From Pinguiococcus pyrenoidosus (lineage: Eukaryota; Sar; Pinguiophyceae; Pinguiochrysidales; Pinguiochrysidaceae), in assembly GCA_019677205.1 (NCBI GenBank), contig JAAMXY010001083.1, positions 34,539 through 98,538 on the forward strand: a DNA stretch of 64,000 nucleotides. Direction: 5' to 3'. The position numbers were made by a program, and so were the translations under genes. The notes beneath the pieces were generated by a model that was given only the letters and a program-made list of their open reading frames with translations, was not told the DNA's origin and did no database searches. The stretch's first letter is position 1, and the number at the start of each line of letters is the position of its first letter. Positions 32,813 through 44,100 of the stretch are shown piece by piece.

Positions 32813-34069
32813 ATGGCGAGTTCCGGTCTCCTGAGCATTGCCAACATGTCCCATACCTCCAGCGGCCTCGCGCTGGCAGACACCTGGACGGACTTTCTTC
32901 GCCTGAGCCAGACGGCCCCTTCGCTCTGCCGGGCGGACATCTGCCTGCATGTGTCCGACGAGGAGAGGCTTTGGCTGCACTCGCTGGTGCTGTGCGCCTG
33001 GTCGCGCGAGGCACACGATCGAGTGCTCGGGGCGGTGACGAAGAATGGCGTGTCCAAGACCACCTCCGTAAAGCCCGCAGCGATTGGCCTGGCTGGAATC
33101 TCCTCGCGCGCTCTCCTGCAGCTGGTCGCGTTTTTGTATTCTGGGGATGCGGAGCTAGACGCCTTCATAGCCCTAGAGCTGCTTGAGGTAGCCGAGCGGT
33201 GGTGCATAGAGGCCCTTCGCGAGTTCTGTCGCTTGTATCTCCGCACAGATTCGGCTGGCCTCCTGCAGGAGCTGCGCAACCTGGACATCCACCACCTTCT
33301 CGTGGCCCTCCACCTCGCCGAGAAGCACGGCGTCGGCTTCGTGTTCGACGCCGCAGCAAGAGCCGTAGCGAAGGACTGGCAGCGATTCGTGAAGGACACC
33401 AGCTTCCTGTCTCAGTTTCCTCAGTACTGCATCCGCGTCGCGGTCGCCGAGCTTGGCAAGGGAGCGCCGGAGAATCGCGAGCGTGCCCAAGAAGACGGTG
33501 TGGAAGAAGTGGACAGCTTGATGCGGATTCCATCCGTCTGCTTGGCGGTACAGTGGGCGGCCGCAAAGGTTTCCGGAGCAGCTGGAGTTGTGGAGAAGGC
33601 CTGGCACGGCAGAAAATCCTCGCGACGGGCGCAGTGGGAGGACCTGCAGCAAAGCAGTGCTTCCGCAAGCTTCACGACAGTTTTCGACGACGTCCTCATG
33701 GCCGCGGACTGGAGCAAGGCACGATCGAGCAGGTTGCTGACGGAGCTGGAGGACGCGATACCCAGCGCCCAGCGGCTGCACCTTGGGCGATTCTTCCAGG
33801 GGGAGGCGCTGAAGGAAGTGGAAAGGGACGAGGAGAAGGTGAACAAGACCCTGCAGTCTTGGCGCACTCAGCGCTCAGGTCTTAAGAGAGCGCGCGCCGG
33901 GGTGGAACCGCCCAGGTCGCGCAGCCCGTCAAGGGCGTCGCAGAGACATCGCACATCAGGGAACGACGCGGCCGAGCAGCCCAGCACGGCGAATCTGCCG
34001 AAGTGGACCGAAATATGGGATCTCACAGGCGATGAACTTGATGCGGAGCCGAGGGATCCCCAAACATGA
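32813..34069 (+). CDS. BTB/POZ-like domain protein
   Basis: 418 aa from ATG 32813; the frame is open further upstream but across the AT-rich island. Residues about 20-140 fit a BTB fold: ADICLHVSDEERLWLHSLVLCAWS (D-x-x-x-H-x-x-x-L core), then SSRALLQLVAFLYSGDAELD and the ALELLEVAERWCIEALREFC helix pair, and a BACK-like helical stretch (NIHHLLVALHLAEKHG). The C-terminal ~100 residues are basic and SR-rich (PRSRSPSRASQRHR), suggesting nuclear localisation. Such proteins often act as CUL3 adaptors; that is family knowledge and not shown here. There are no Kelch, MATH or zinc-finger repeats. Confidence 0.7.
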   Translation: MASSGLLSIANMSHTSSGLALADTWTDFLRLSQTAPSLCRADICLHVSDEERLWLHSLVLCAWSREAHDRVLGAVTKNGVSKTTSVKPAAIGLAGISSRALLQLVAFLYSGDAELDAFIALELLEVAERWCIEALREFCRLYLRTDSAGLLQELRNLDIHHLLVALHLAEKHGVGFVFDAAARAVAKDWQRFVKDTSFLSQFPQYCIRVAVAELGKGAPENRERAQEDGVEEVDSLMRIPSVCLAVQWAAAKVSGAAGVVEKAWHGRKSSRRAQWEDLQQSSASASFTTVFDDVLMAADWSKARSSRLLTELEDAIPSAQRLHLGRFFQGEALKEVERDEEKVNKTLQSWRTQRSGLKRARAGVEPPRSRSPSRASQRHRTSGNDAAEQPSTANLPKWTEIWDLTGDELDAEPRDPQT

Positions 34070-34237
34070 GGTGTAGTGACCTCTCAAGCGCCGTGGTAAA
34101 CACGCGCCGTATTAAACAAGCGCCGTTGTGTATTAAACAAGCGCCGTTGTGAACACGCGCCGTTGTGAACACGCGCCGTAGCAGGCACGCCTCGCTTGGC
34201 CAACAGTGTGAAGAAGTACCGATGATGCCATTCCAAG
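34070..34237. repeat. ACACGCGCCGTTGTGA-type minisatellite between convergent genes
   Basis: From about 34093 to 34181 imperfect ~16-bp units (AAACACGCGCCGT, TTAAACAAGCGCCGTTGTG) recur in the 168 bp between the BTB and TXNDC9 stop codons. Confidence 0.85.
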
Positions 34238-35128
34238 CTATTCAAATCCCGTCATCATGTCATCTAGCTCTGCGTCGGACTCTCCGTATTCGTCACCGTC
34301 GCCTTCGTGCGCGCCGTCTCGAATGCCCCGGCTGCCGACTCTTTCTCCCTGGCGTTTCCTGGCCTGCGCTTCGTCCTCTCCGGGCAGCAGCGGTCTCTCG
34401 CCTTCGAAGTCCAAGACGCCAAACTGGGATGCAAGCCACGCCAGCATCGCTTGCGGCCATTCCTCCGTGCCGCCAAGCTCATCGAAGCCGCGGACCTGAT
34501 GCACGGTCTGTCCGTCCTTGATGAGCACGATGGTCGGCATCATGAAGATGTTCAGCCGCTCACAGAGGAAGGGGCTCTTCTCTGCGTCAATCTTGCAGAA
34601 GCGAGCCTCCAGGTGCTTCGGGGCCAGGTCGCTCATCCTCCTGTGGACGATGTCGCAGAGCCGAGTAGCTCCGCGGTAGAAGTGCACAAGCATCCTGTCC
34701 GACTGCTTGGCGGCATCGAAGAACTGCTGCTGATCCGCCAGCTCTTGGTACGAGCCGTGGCCCTGAAGAGCATTCAAGATCAGTACTTCACAGAGGTATC
34801 TCGGGAAGGCCAGCACAAAGCGCACGCGGAGCGTACCAGCGCAAGATTTCGTCGGCGCTCGTCCTCCTTCTTCTTCAGCTCTGCGACGCGACGGCGCCGG
34901 ATGGCCGCCAGGCCTTCGTCGGTCCCCATTTCCTCGAGCGCAGCATCCAGAGCTTTCTCCTACAACGATTGCGTCGCAGTCACAGAGCGAAAAAGTCAGT
35001 TCAGAGGCGAGCTCCGGAAGAAGAGCCGATGTGGGAGTCCCTGAAGCTACCTGAGCTGCGACGCTGGCGGCGACGGCTTGGCCGATCACTTGCTGCAGTT
35101 GCGCCTCCTGGAACGCCTGTGCTTGCAT
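34238..35128 (-). CDS. TXNDC9: TXNDC9/phosducin-like thioredoxin-fold protein, 3 exons
   Basis: Exons 35128-35051, 34959-34837 and 34762-34238 give 241 aa (human TXNDC9 is 226). The helical N-terminus (QAQAFQEAQLQQVIGQ, EKALDAALEEMGTDE, RRRRVAELKKKEDERRR) and GHGSYQEL precede a thioredoxin fold: LVHFYRGATRLCDIVHRRM, ARFCKIDAEKSPFLCERLNI, MPTIVLIKDG, VRGFDELGG. The usual CxxC is absent, as in the family. The tail is acidic (DGDEYGESDAELDD). Family members bind the CCT chaperonin and help fold tubulin and actin, which fits a flagellate. Introns have donors gtagct and gtacgc and acceptors gtag and tcag; all joins are in phase 0. Convergent with the BTB-like gene. Confidence 0.93.
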   Translation of the reverse strand: MQAQAFQEAQLQQVIGQAVAASVAAQVASGTPTSALLPELASELTFSLCDCDAIVVGESSGCCARGNGDRRRPGGHPAPSRRRAEEEGGRAPTKSCAGTLRVRFVLAFPRYLCEVLILNALQGHGSYQELADQQQFFDAAKQSDRMLVHFYRGATRLCDIVHRRMSDLAPKHLEARFCKIDAEKSPFLCERLNIFMMPTIVLIKDGQTVHQVRGFDELGGTEEWPQAMLAWLASQFGVLDFEGERPLLPGEDEAQARKRQGERVGSRGIRDGAHEGDGDEYGESDAELDDMMTGFE

Positions 35129-35536
35129 TTTGCCTGTGGAAGATGGTGGCGGATGGCCGAATGCGAGTCTCTCCCTAGATCTCTGTAAGGGATTCGATCA
35201 CGTCGAAACTGCCCAGAAGAAGTGGCGCGAAAGCCGCGGTGTTTGAAATTGTTGCACGCCCGCAGGTACTTTCACAGTTTTGATTCCAGGCCACAGTTTC
35301 TTTCTTAACTTTGAAAAATACGTATAAGCCAATGAAGATCTACAAATGAAAGTATTCAAATATATTTCAAAAAAAAATCTTTACATTCCTTAATTATAAT
35401 ACAATAGAACATATCAAAAATATTCAAAAGATCCGCCGAGAACGTGGTGTTTTGCTGCGCATCAACTTCGCACCATCTCGGCCTCCCACGCGTCTCCTTG
35501 GCACCGACGGCCTTCCGCGCCTCTTCTCTACGTAGC
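35129..35536. promoter_or_regulatory. Divergent promoter with AT-rich island
   Basis: About 35275-35430 is strongly AT-rich with A9 and ATAT/AATT words, flanked by GC-rich sequence. It separates the diverging TXNDC9 and MtnA-MtnK starts. Confidence 0.6.
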
Positions 35537-38071
35537 ATGCAGTCCTACCGCTACGAGCGAGGCCACCTGGAGGTGCTGGATCAGCTGTTGATCCCAGCCG
35601 AGACCAAGTACGTGGGAGATCCTGGTCGTCGCGGCCACTCTTCGGCCTTTCCAGTCCCTTTGGACTGCCGCTGACCACTCTTGTTGCGCCATTGCCACAG
35701 GTTCCTCCCCGTGGAGAACCACCAGGATGCCTGGCAGGTCATCCGGAGCATGAACGTCCGCGGTGCTCCGCTTATCGCCATCGTCGCGGCGCTTGGTTTG
35801 GCGATTGACGCCTTCAAGAGCCTCTCCAGCGACGATGCCAACGGTCTGGGCTCCGCTTCAGGCGCCGCAGACTTTCTGCTCAAATGCATGGAGCACCTAC
35901 GCACCAGTCGCCCAACTGCGGTGAACCTCTTCAACGCGATGGACGCTCTGGGCGACGTGGTCCAAGCAGCGGCTGAGGCATCCGATGCCACCGCTCAGAG
36001 CGTCCTGGAAGCCTACCTGGAAGCGGCCGAGAAAATGCCGGCAAAGGATGTGGCGGACAACCGGGCCATCGGGCGACACGGCGCGGAGGAGATTCTTCGC
36101 CGGTGCGGGGGAAAGGACAAGGTCACCGTTCTGCACATCTGCAACACAGGAACGCTTGCAACGGCTGGCTATGGCACGGCGCTTGGGATCGTGAGGGCGC
36201 TTAAGGAGATGGGGCGCCTAGAGAAGATGTACATCATGGAGACGCGACCCTACTTGCAAGGAGCCAGGCTTACCGCCTACGAAGCGCTGGAGGATGAGCT
36301 GAACGGCACGCTGATTCCCGACTCCGCCGCGGCCTTCCTCGTAGCGCGGAAAGGTGTAGACGCGTGTGTGTGTGGCGCAGATCGTGTGGCGAACAATGGT
36401 GACACCGCCAACAAGATTGGCACGCTGCAGCTTGCCATCACGGCCTCCCACTTCGGCATTCCCCTGGTCGTGGCAGCTCCGACGACAACCTTGGACTTGG
36501 CGATGGAGAGCGGTGATAGCATCCCCATCGAGCTCCGTGCCGCCTACGAGCTCCGCAGCATCAAGCGCCCGCCCTGCGTCTCCAAAGAGGCTCCGGAATG
36601 GATTCCCATTGCGCCGGAAGCAATCGACGCGTGGAATCCAGCCTTCGACGTCACGCCGAATCGGCTCATCGCCGCCATCGCCACCGAGAAGGGCGTGGCG
36701 ACTGCGGACCCCCGCACTGGAAAGTTCGATCTGCAGAGCTTCGTCGCGGCCGCAAGCGTAGGCGAGAATGGTGTCGCGAGCAGCGCGAGCAGCACGGTTC
36801 TGCAGCAGGCCCGGGACGAGGGCTTCCTCAAGTATCGGAGGCTGGACGAGGTCAGCGTTTGCACGTACCTGGCAAATTTGAAGAGGGCGGCCGACATCCT
36901 CGGAAGCTCGAACCCAGCGAACCTTGCTGCTCAGGAAGTTGGCGACGGAAACCTCAACCTGGTCTTCATCGTGCACGGGCCTGATGGCGCGGTGGTGCTC
37001 AAGCAGGCGCTTCCGTACGTTCGCTGCGTCGGCGAATCGTGGCCGCTGAGCCTTCACCGTGCGTCCTTTGAGGCGCAGGCGCTGGCTGAGGAAAGCCGCC
37101 TCTGCCCGGAGCACGTCCCGAAAGTGTATCATTTCGACAGCGAGCTTGCGGTCATCGTGATGCGATACATCGAGCCGCCCCACATCATCCTCCGCAAGGG
37201 GCTGTGTGCGGGAAATCAGTACCCCGGGCTCGCGAATCACCTGGGCACCTTCCTCGCCAAGACGTTGTTTGGCACGTCCACTCTGAGCCTCTCGGCCTCG
37301 GAGGTCCGCAAGCAGCTGCAGTTCTGGTCGAAGAACAATCAGATGTGCGCATTGACCGAGCAGGTGATTTTCCACGAGCCCTACGTCGAGGCGGAAAACA
37401 ATCGCCACACCACCCCTCAGCTGGACGCGACGGTCGCGGAGCTGCGGAAGAATACGGCGTTGAAGGTCGCCGTAGCAGGGTTGAAGCATCACTTCATGCA
37501 TAGCAACGAGGCGCTCATCCACGCAGATCTCCACACGGGCAGCGTCATGGTGAAGCCGGGATCGACGCTGTGCATCGATCCCGAGTTTGCGTTCTACGGC
37601 CCGATGGGCTTTGACGTCGGCGCCATCGTCGGCAATCTGCTGCTCAACCTCTTTGCCAGCCGCGGGCGCAGTCTAGGACCGACCCACGAGGAGTACGTGC
37701 TCGATACCATCGTCAAGTTGTGGCAGGTCTTCCAAGACACGTTCACGTCCTTGTGGCGGGCGCGGGAAGAAGGCGACGGCTACAGAGCGTCCATGTTCGG
37801 CTTCGACGGAGAACGGGAACAAGCCGAGGCCGCCTTCTTTCGAAGTGTCCTGCTGGACGCCATTGGGTTCGCCGGCGCCAAAATGATTCGGCGGATCGTC
37901 GGCATTGCACACGTGGAAGACTTGGATGGCATTGAAGATGCTGACGTGAGGGCGTCGTGCGAGAAGAAGGCCATCGCCATGGGTGTGAAGCTTGTCACGG
38001 AGCCTGCGGAGTTTTTGTCAGAGGGCACCTCCCTCGCGAAGGTTGCGAGCTTCGCGAAGGAGCACATCTAG
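35537..38071 (+). CDS. Fused methylthioribose-1-phosphate isomerase and methylthioribose kinase (MtnA-MtnK)
   Basis: Exons 35537-35607 and 35701-38071 (donor gtacgt, acceptor cacag) give 813 aa. Residues about 1-385 are MtnA: VRGAPLIAIVAALG, HICNTG with the catalytic-type Cys171, ETRPYLQGARL, GADRVANNGDTANKIG with Asp251, and the C-terminal DVTP block. Residues about 395-813 are MtnK, an aminoglycoside-phosphotransferase-like kinase: GDGNLNLVF glycine loop, VVLKQALPYVR lysine, HADLHTGS with the catalytic Asp633, and IDPEF for metal. MtnK phosphorylates methylthioribose and MtnA isomerises the product to methylthioribulose-1-phosphate, so the polypeptide carries consecutive steps of methionine salvage, in C-to-N order. 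HADLHTGS replaces the more usual HGDLHTGS. Both active sites look intact. Confidence 0.95.
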
Positions 38072-38115
38072 TGGGATCAAAGCGAAAGAAGCCTAAATCG
38101 ATCGTGGATTGCATC

Positions 38116-41100
38116 CTAGAGCTCATCGTATGTCCCACCACCCTGCAGGACGAACTCAAAGCTCTCGCCCGCCTCTACCTCGACTCGGAATCTACTTCTG
38201 TATAGCGAGTTCCTCGTCGGCCGGAACTTCACTTCGATTCCCAGCGGCCGGCGGGAGCCGAATGCCCGCTGCATCTTGATGCTCTGCGTGCCCCGCAGGA
38301 GAGCACCGCTCCCATCCGCGTCCACCACCGGGGCGCCTCCCGAGCTGTTGGTGTGCCGCTGCCACGTCAACCGCGGAATCTCTTGGAGGAAGGTGGATTC
38401 CTCCAGCCGATTGAAGTCCTTCGGGACACATGCCGTGCTCGAGTCCAGCGGCAGCGAGAAGCCCTCGAGAACTCCGTGCGTCTCGTCGAAGCAGAACACC
38501 GAAGGATCATCTTCGGCCTCGTGGTACTTGTCGAAGTGTCCCATCAGCAGCCGCTTTCGCGTCACAGGCACATGCACGATGTCAAACGGCGCGTCGACGG
38601 GGGTTGGATTGCTCAAGAAGATCTGCAGCGATCCCGAATCTCGCACGTGCGTGGAACCAAAGTCATGGAGCGATGGACGCACCAGGATCGTAGGGCGAAG
38701 CACCTCTCCTCGCAGGCGGATCACCTGGTCGGAGCCCGTCGAGTACGCGATCCGAAGCTGGCCGCGTTCTGCTATCCGAAGCTTGGAGCCGGACGTGTCG
38801 GCCTTGTCGTCAGTCTTGTCCTTGGTTCCCTGCAGGGCGGCCATCGAAGGCAAGTACGCGATGGTGAGCTTCATCGCGTCACATGGATTCAGAGTGTACA
38901 AGAAGCTCGTTAAGCCTGTCGTTGCGTCGTCCGTGAAGCCGAAAGAAGCGTTGTTGGCCGGTGCGTTCGGTACTTGCACGTCCAACACTTGGAAGAGGGG
39001 GCTGTCGTTCACACCAAGCCGAAAGTGCATGGGAATGCGAAGATTGTTGCAGAAGTTGACCTCGCGGAGCATGCCGCTACCCGTTGCTTGCCTCAGGATC
39101 TCCAGCACCGGCGCCACTGCCATTCTCGCGGCCAAGAAGTCCGACAGCCGCTGTGGCGCCGACTCCTGCGTCGCTGCTATCCGGGAGGACTTGAGCGCGC
39201 GGCGGACTGCCGAAGCATTTCTCTGCGCACTGGTCGACCAGACGTTGAAGGTGAGCCTTTGGTGCTTGATCCCTCTCTTAGAATGGATCTTCTTGTCAAC
39301 ATCCAGATGCGGCCGGACCCCGTTGGCAATGACGGCGACCCGAAGAATGTTGGGCGTGAAGTCTTCCGACGCAGGCCGCCGTCGACGCTTGGGCGACTTG
39401 GGAGACGTGGGTGACATCGACTCGGCAGAGCCCGCGCTGGATGCTCCGTCGCCTGCGAAATGCGTCTCTCCCCAGTACGCATCTGCAGTCAGCATCGCCC
39501 GGACGTCGCTCTCGTTGGGCACCTCTGGAAGAAGCACTTGGAACTCCGCGCGGCTCCTCGCCGGGACGCAGCCACTGCTGGGCTGGACGACGAAGGGTGG
39601 CTCATACTCCTTCTCTTCCACGAGGCCCACCGCGACACGGACTTGGACTTTCCCGTGGTCGTCGGTTACCGCGTCTAACTTCACATCCACCATCCGCGCC
39701 TCGTCCACCAAGTCGCTCGGCTCTCGTACGGTCCATGCGACGACCGCGTCTCGCGGGCCGTCGTTCACCACGGACATTGTCCTTGCGCAGCCCTGAGCAC
39801 CCACCACCACCTCTCCGTACAGGATCCGCGGCATGCCCGCCCAGGTGGTCTCCGGCGCGGCGGCGTCGGTTGGAGGCCTCAAACCTACCGTGTCGCTTCG
39901 GAGCGACAGCGGGCAGCCGACGACGGTCATCGAGATGGGCAGCTTCGCCACTGGACAGCCTTCGACGTCGCTTAGCAGCTCGTCTTGGTACACGCCGGGC
40001 ATATCGTTGAACCCGGTGACGGTGAGGACGCAGACTCCCCATGGCGGAAGCACGCCCGCCGCAGGCACCACCGCAAAGGCCGCTCCTCTGCCACCTTTGA
40101 GAAGCCGCGAGTCCTCCAGCTGCACCAGCCGCTTCTTCACGTACGCGTGGCCCGCGGCGCTGGAGAACGGCTCCACCTTCTCTCTCTTATCCGTCAACAG
40201 ATCCTGTGCGCACGCGGCGCCTCCTCCTGCCGGTCGGTTGGATCTCTGCCCTGAAGCCGCCCCATTGCCTTCTGAAGAGCCAACCCTAGCTTGTGGTACC
40301 GGTGCCGCTTCCGCTCCAACCACAACGGACTCCACCTCAACCGATCGACTCCGGCCCAGTTGCTCTTGAATGCGCCTCAGCTTCTTCTCCGACGCGTCGG
40401 TAAGATCAGGTCCGCGGGGACCGAGCGCCCAACCGGGTCCTTTCCAGAACGTCGAGGTCGTCGCCGCCTCCGGTGGCGGCGCTCGGCCAGGTCTCCGCTG
40501 CGGCGGTGGGCTGATGGGAAGAGAGCGAAGCGCCACTCGGAAGCGACTCGGAATGGCGCTGAAGTTGCGTATTACCAGCTGGGTGGTCGATCTGGCAAAC
40601 AACGCGACATCGTCGCCCAGGCGGACGTGCGGTACCTCCGCCGGCGGCGAAGGGATGTGTTCCGATGGCAGCTGCGACGCCTTCGGCGTCGCCAGTGGCG
40701 GTGGCGGCGGCGCGTCTGGAGGCAGCAACTCATAGGCCACCACCACGCCCCGTGACATGCCTCGGAGCGCGAAAGCCAGAGGCTGGCGCACGCCGAAGAG
40801 GCGGCACGCGAAGACGTGATTCACGATGCCGGGTCTCTTGCTTGTAAACACTACGCGCACCGTCATGGTCTCCTTGCCACGAAGCGTGCCTTCTCCTGGG
40901 GAGAAGCTCACGACTTCCTGCGGCGTGCTGAAGATGCCCGGCTCGTGGCTCTTGACGCCCGGGCGCTCCCAGCGGAACCTCGTGTCCAAGTCGGACAGAT
41001 TGATCAGCTGCAACTCTCTCGTCACCGGCGCGTCGACGAAGACGTCGCCCAGCTCGCATTCCATGGGCGTGGCGTAAACGCAGGGCGCCTGGATCTCTCC

Positions 41101-44100
41101 TCGCATCGAGACGTATGCCGAGTCGTATTCAACCCGCCTCTCGGTGAACGCCAGCACTTCTGCCGTATCATTCTGGCTGTCCTCGTCGTCCTCGTCGAAG
41201 TCGTCGTCGTCGTCGTTGTCGTCGTTGTCGCCGTCAGCTTGCACCTCTTGCCCTGGCGTCTCGGCGACATCCTCCGGAGGCGTCTCTGGGTCCACAAGAT
41301 CGAAGACTTCGTCGCTGTAGATGTGGCATTCCACCACTTCTCGAAGGCGCTGGTGTCGCCGCCCGGCTTCGCATGTGATGGGGCACTCGAAGCTTTGACC
41401 CGGTGCCAGCCGGGCGTAGCGCCGCCCGAAGCTCAGCTTGCTCACCAGCGCCTCGATGGCGAAGCTGTCATCTCCGGTCGTCGTGGTGCCCACGGACGAC
41501 GACGACCTGGCCGTCGATCTGGCGGACGTGCCTCCCGCCTCAGAGGCGGCGTCCGACCTGGAGGTCATGATGGACTCGGTCCCGTCGGCCGGGGCTGCTG
41601 ACAGCTCGTCGTCACCCACGAGGTCCAGCACCGCGCGCACGGGCACGGAAGACACGTTCTCCACTTTCAGGGTAACGCAGCCCGAGCAACCTACAGCGAG
41701 GAGTCCGAAGTCCAGCTCTCTCGGCGACAGGCGTACCAATGGCGCGGCCACTTCCGCCTCGACGCGGAGCGACTCGCCGAGTGCGTCGCCATCGCTGCAC
41801 AGAATCGGCAGATTCGCGAAAAGATCCTTGGACAGCATTGGCGTGTATTGAATGGTGAGAGGCTTTTCCTCGTTAGCTTCCAAGCACAGAGTGCAGGCGG
41901 CCCCGCCGTCCTCCTCGCCGACGTTGTTGTCGCCACCGCCGGTGGTCGCCGCACGCACGAGAAAGCTGCCTGGCAAGGCGGCGTCGGTGGGCTCTTCTTC
42001 CAGGATGCTGAAGGGATCTTCTTCCAAGATGCTGAAGGGATCTTTCTGCACAGGCGTGGGAGCCTCCCATCGGACCGTCACTGGCACACTGCTCACGTTC
42101 CGGACCATCACCGACTCCTCGTACGTTCCTCCGCAGATGAGGCATCCAGGAAACCGGAGAGTCTCGCAAGACAGCTCGACCCGAGGATGGATGGCCTCCG
42201 CCAACACCTCGAGCGCCATGGCAACACTCTCTCCACGAACGGCGCGGTGATACGCAACAATGTCAAGCTGGCCTGTGGTCGTTTCCACCGGAAGTATCGC
42301 GTTGGCGTCTTGCGTAATCTGCCGGAACAAACCTGCGCAGCCGTCGGACTCCAGCGCCGTGGTATCCTCTTGCGAGAGAACGGGAATCTCTTCCAAGACT
42401 AGTTTGAGCACAAGCTGAGCGCTGCCAACCTCGCGAGGTGCAAAGGTGACTTGGAACTCGAGGTCCTCGTCGCCGCGCAAGCAGCCAGCAGATGGCTCGA
42501 TGGCTATCGACTGCGGCGTTCCCCAGGCGATGTCCTCCCCGGTGCTGGCCGCGACTTCCCAGTGAAAGTCCACGTGTCGACCGTTACAGTTTCTCAGCGT
42601 GACGCATTTGGTCGTTGAATCACCCAAGAAGACGGGCTCGGGAAACATGAGCTTCTCAGGGCGCTTGATGAGCGGGTTGTCGAGGTCATATGTCACGTGG
42701 CCGATTTGAGAGACCCGCACGTCGGTTGACTCCAGCCCATACGCCTGGAGCGTGTGCGCCGTGGCTTCGCAGCCATCCGCGAGGATGATGATACTTGTCG
42801 CGACATGCCCCGGTCTTTCGCACATCAAGTCGACCACCAGCGTCGTCTCCTCGCCGCTGTCCAGCTCGAACACGGTTGGGGTCACTCGGAAGGGGAGCAC
42901 GTCGAGCGGTGCGTCAAGAGTCGCGCCACCACAATCTTGACCATAGTCCTCCGCCCTGAGCAGTCGGAAGCGACCGGGACCACCCGTGTTGCGAATGCAC
43001 CACTCCCGGCGCGTGGCGTCCCCGAGGAGGCAGCTGCCGCAATCGAGCTCGGGCGGTACATTCAAGACGGCCTTGTGCCGCATGGCAAGGAGAGGAATCG
43101 CGAACGTTCCGCCCTCGGAAGAGACGGTGATCTGGTCTTCATACTCCCGCATGCTGTCGGGGACGAAGCAGATCGTCAGGGCGCACGCTAAGCCTGGGGC
43201 GAGCACCCCCACGTGTGTCCCGGGATACTGAACGTCTTGGATGAAGAAGGCCGCGCTCGACGGCGGCAGCACGCGCACGTATCTTGAGATGGCCGTGGCG
43301 TTGCGAACGTACAGCGTCTTCTGATAGGTGCCACCCCCGACGTACGTTTCAAACAGAATCTCCGGGGGATCCGCGATAAAGTACCCGTGGTCCCCAGCGC
43401 ATTTGCCCTTCGCCGCAGCGCCGGCCGTCAGGGCTTTGTTGCTTGCCACCTCTCCCGTTCTCGGGTCCCAGGCCTCCTCACCGGCGGCAATGGTCAGTAC
43501 CTGCTTGTTGCGCAGGGCGTTGTCATCGAAGCGAGGATTTCGGAGGTACTGAAGCTTTCGAGTCATCCGAGTCTGGACGCGCGCGTTTGCGTTCTTTTGA
43601 TCGCCGGTGAGCACGACCTTCTTCTTGCGCCGCCTCTGTTCCTTGATGCCCGGATCGTAGAGACCGCCAACTCCTTCAGCACTTGCGTCGAAGGTGATCG
43701 TCTCGGAGGGATCTCCAAGACCGGGAGCATGGCCCAGCGTACGACCTGCGAGCAGGCCGGGGGGCGCGATGTCCCGCGCCGTGCGGTCCTGGGCCCCGAG
43801 CAGTTCGTCCAGAGGATCTGCTTTTTCGTGCCCCGGTTGTTGGCGCTTTTCCGCCCCCTTCGACGCTGGTGCACAGAAGCGATCTCCTCTGGGAGCAGTG
43901 CTGATCTTTTGGACGATTGCGTTGCGTATGGTGTTGGTGCCGGTTTGCTTCAGGTACCCGGGCTCTTCTTCCTTGAGCGCTTCAAAGGAACGCTTGCCGA
44001 CTTGGGCGGCTTCCGCTGCGAAGCTCTGGTTCCCAGTTTGCAGGCGAATGCGCTCTTCATATGCAGAGCAGATCACCCTCGCATTCACAAGCTCAGCGCT

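Noticed and set aside
36218-37534. 438-codon minus-strand frame
   Set aside because: Antisense shadow of the MtnA-MtnK fusion.
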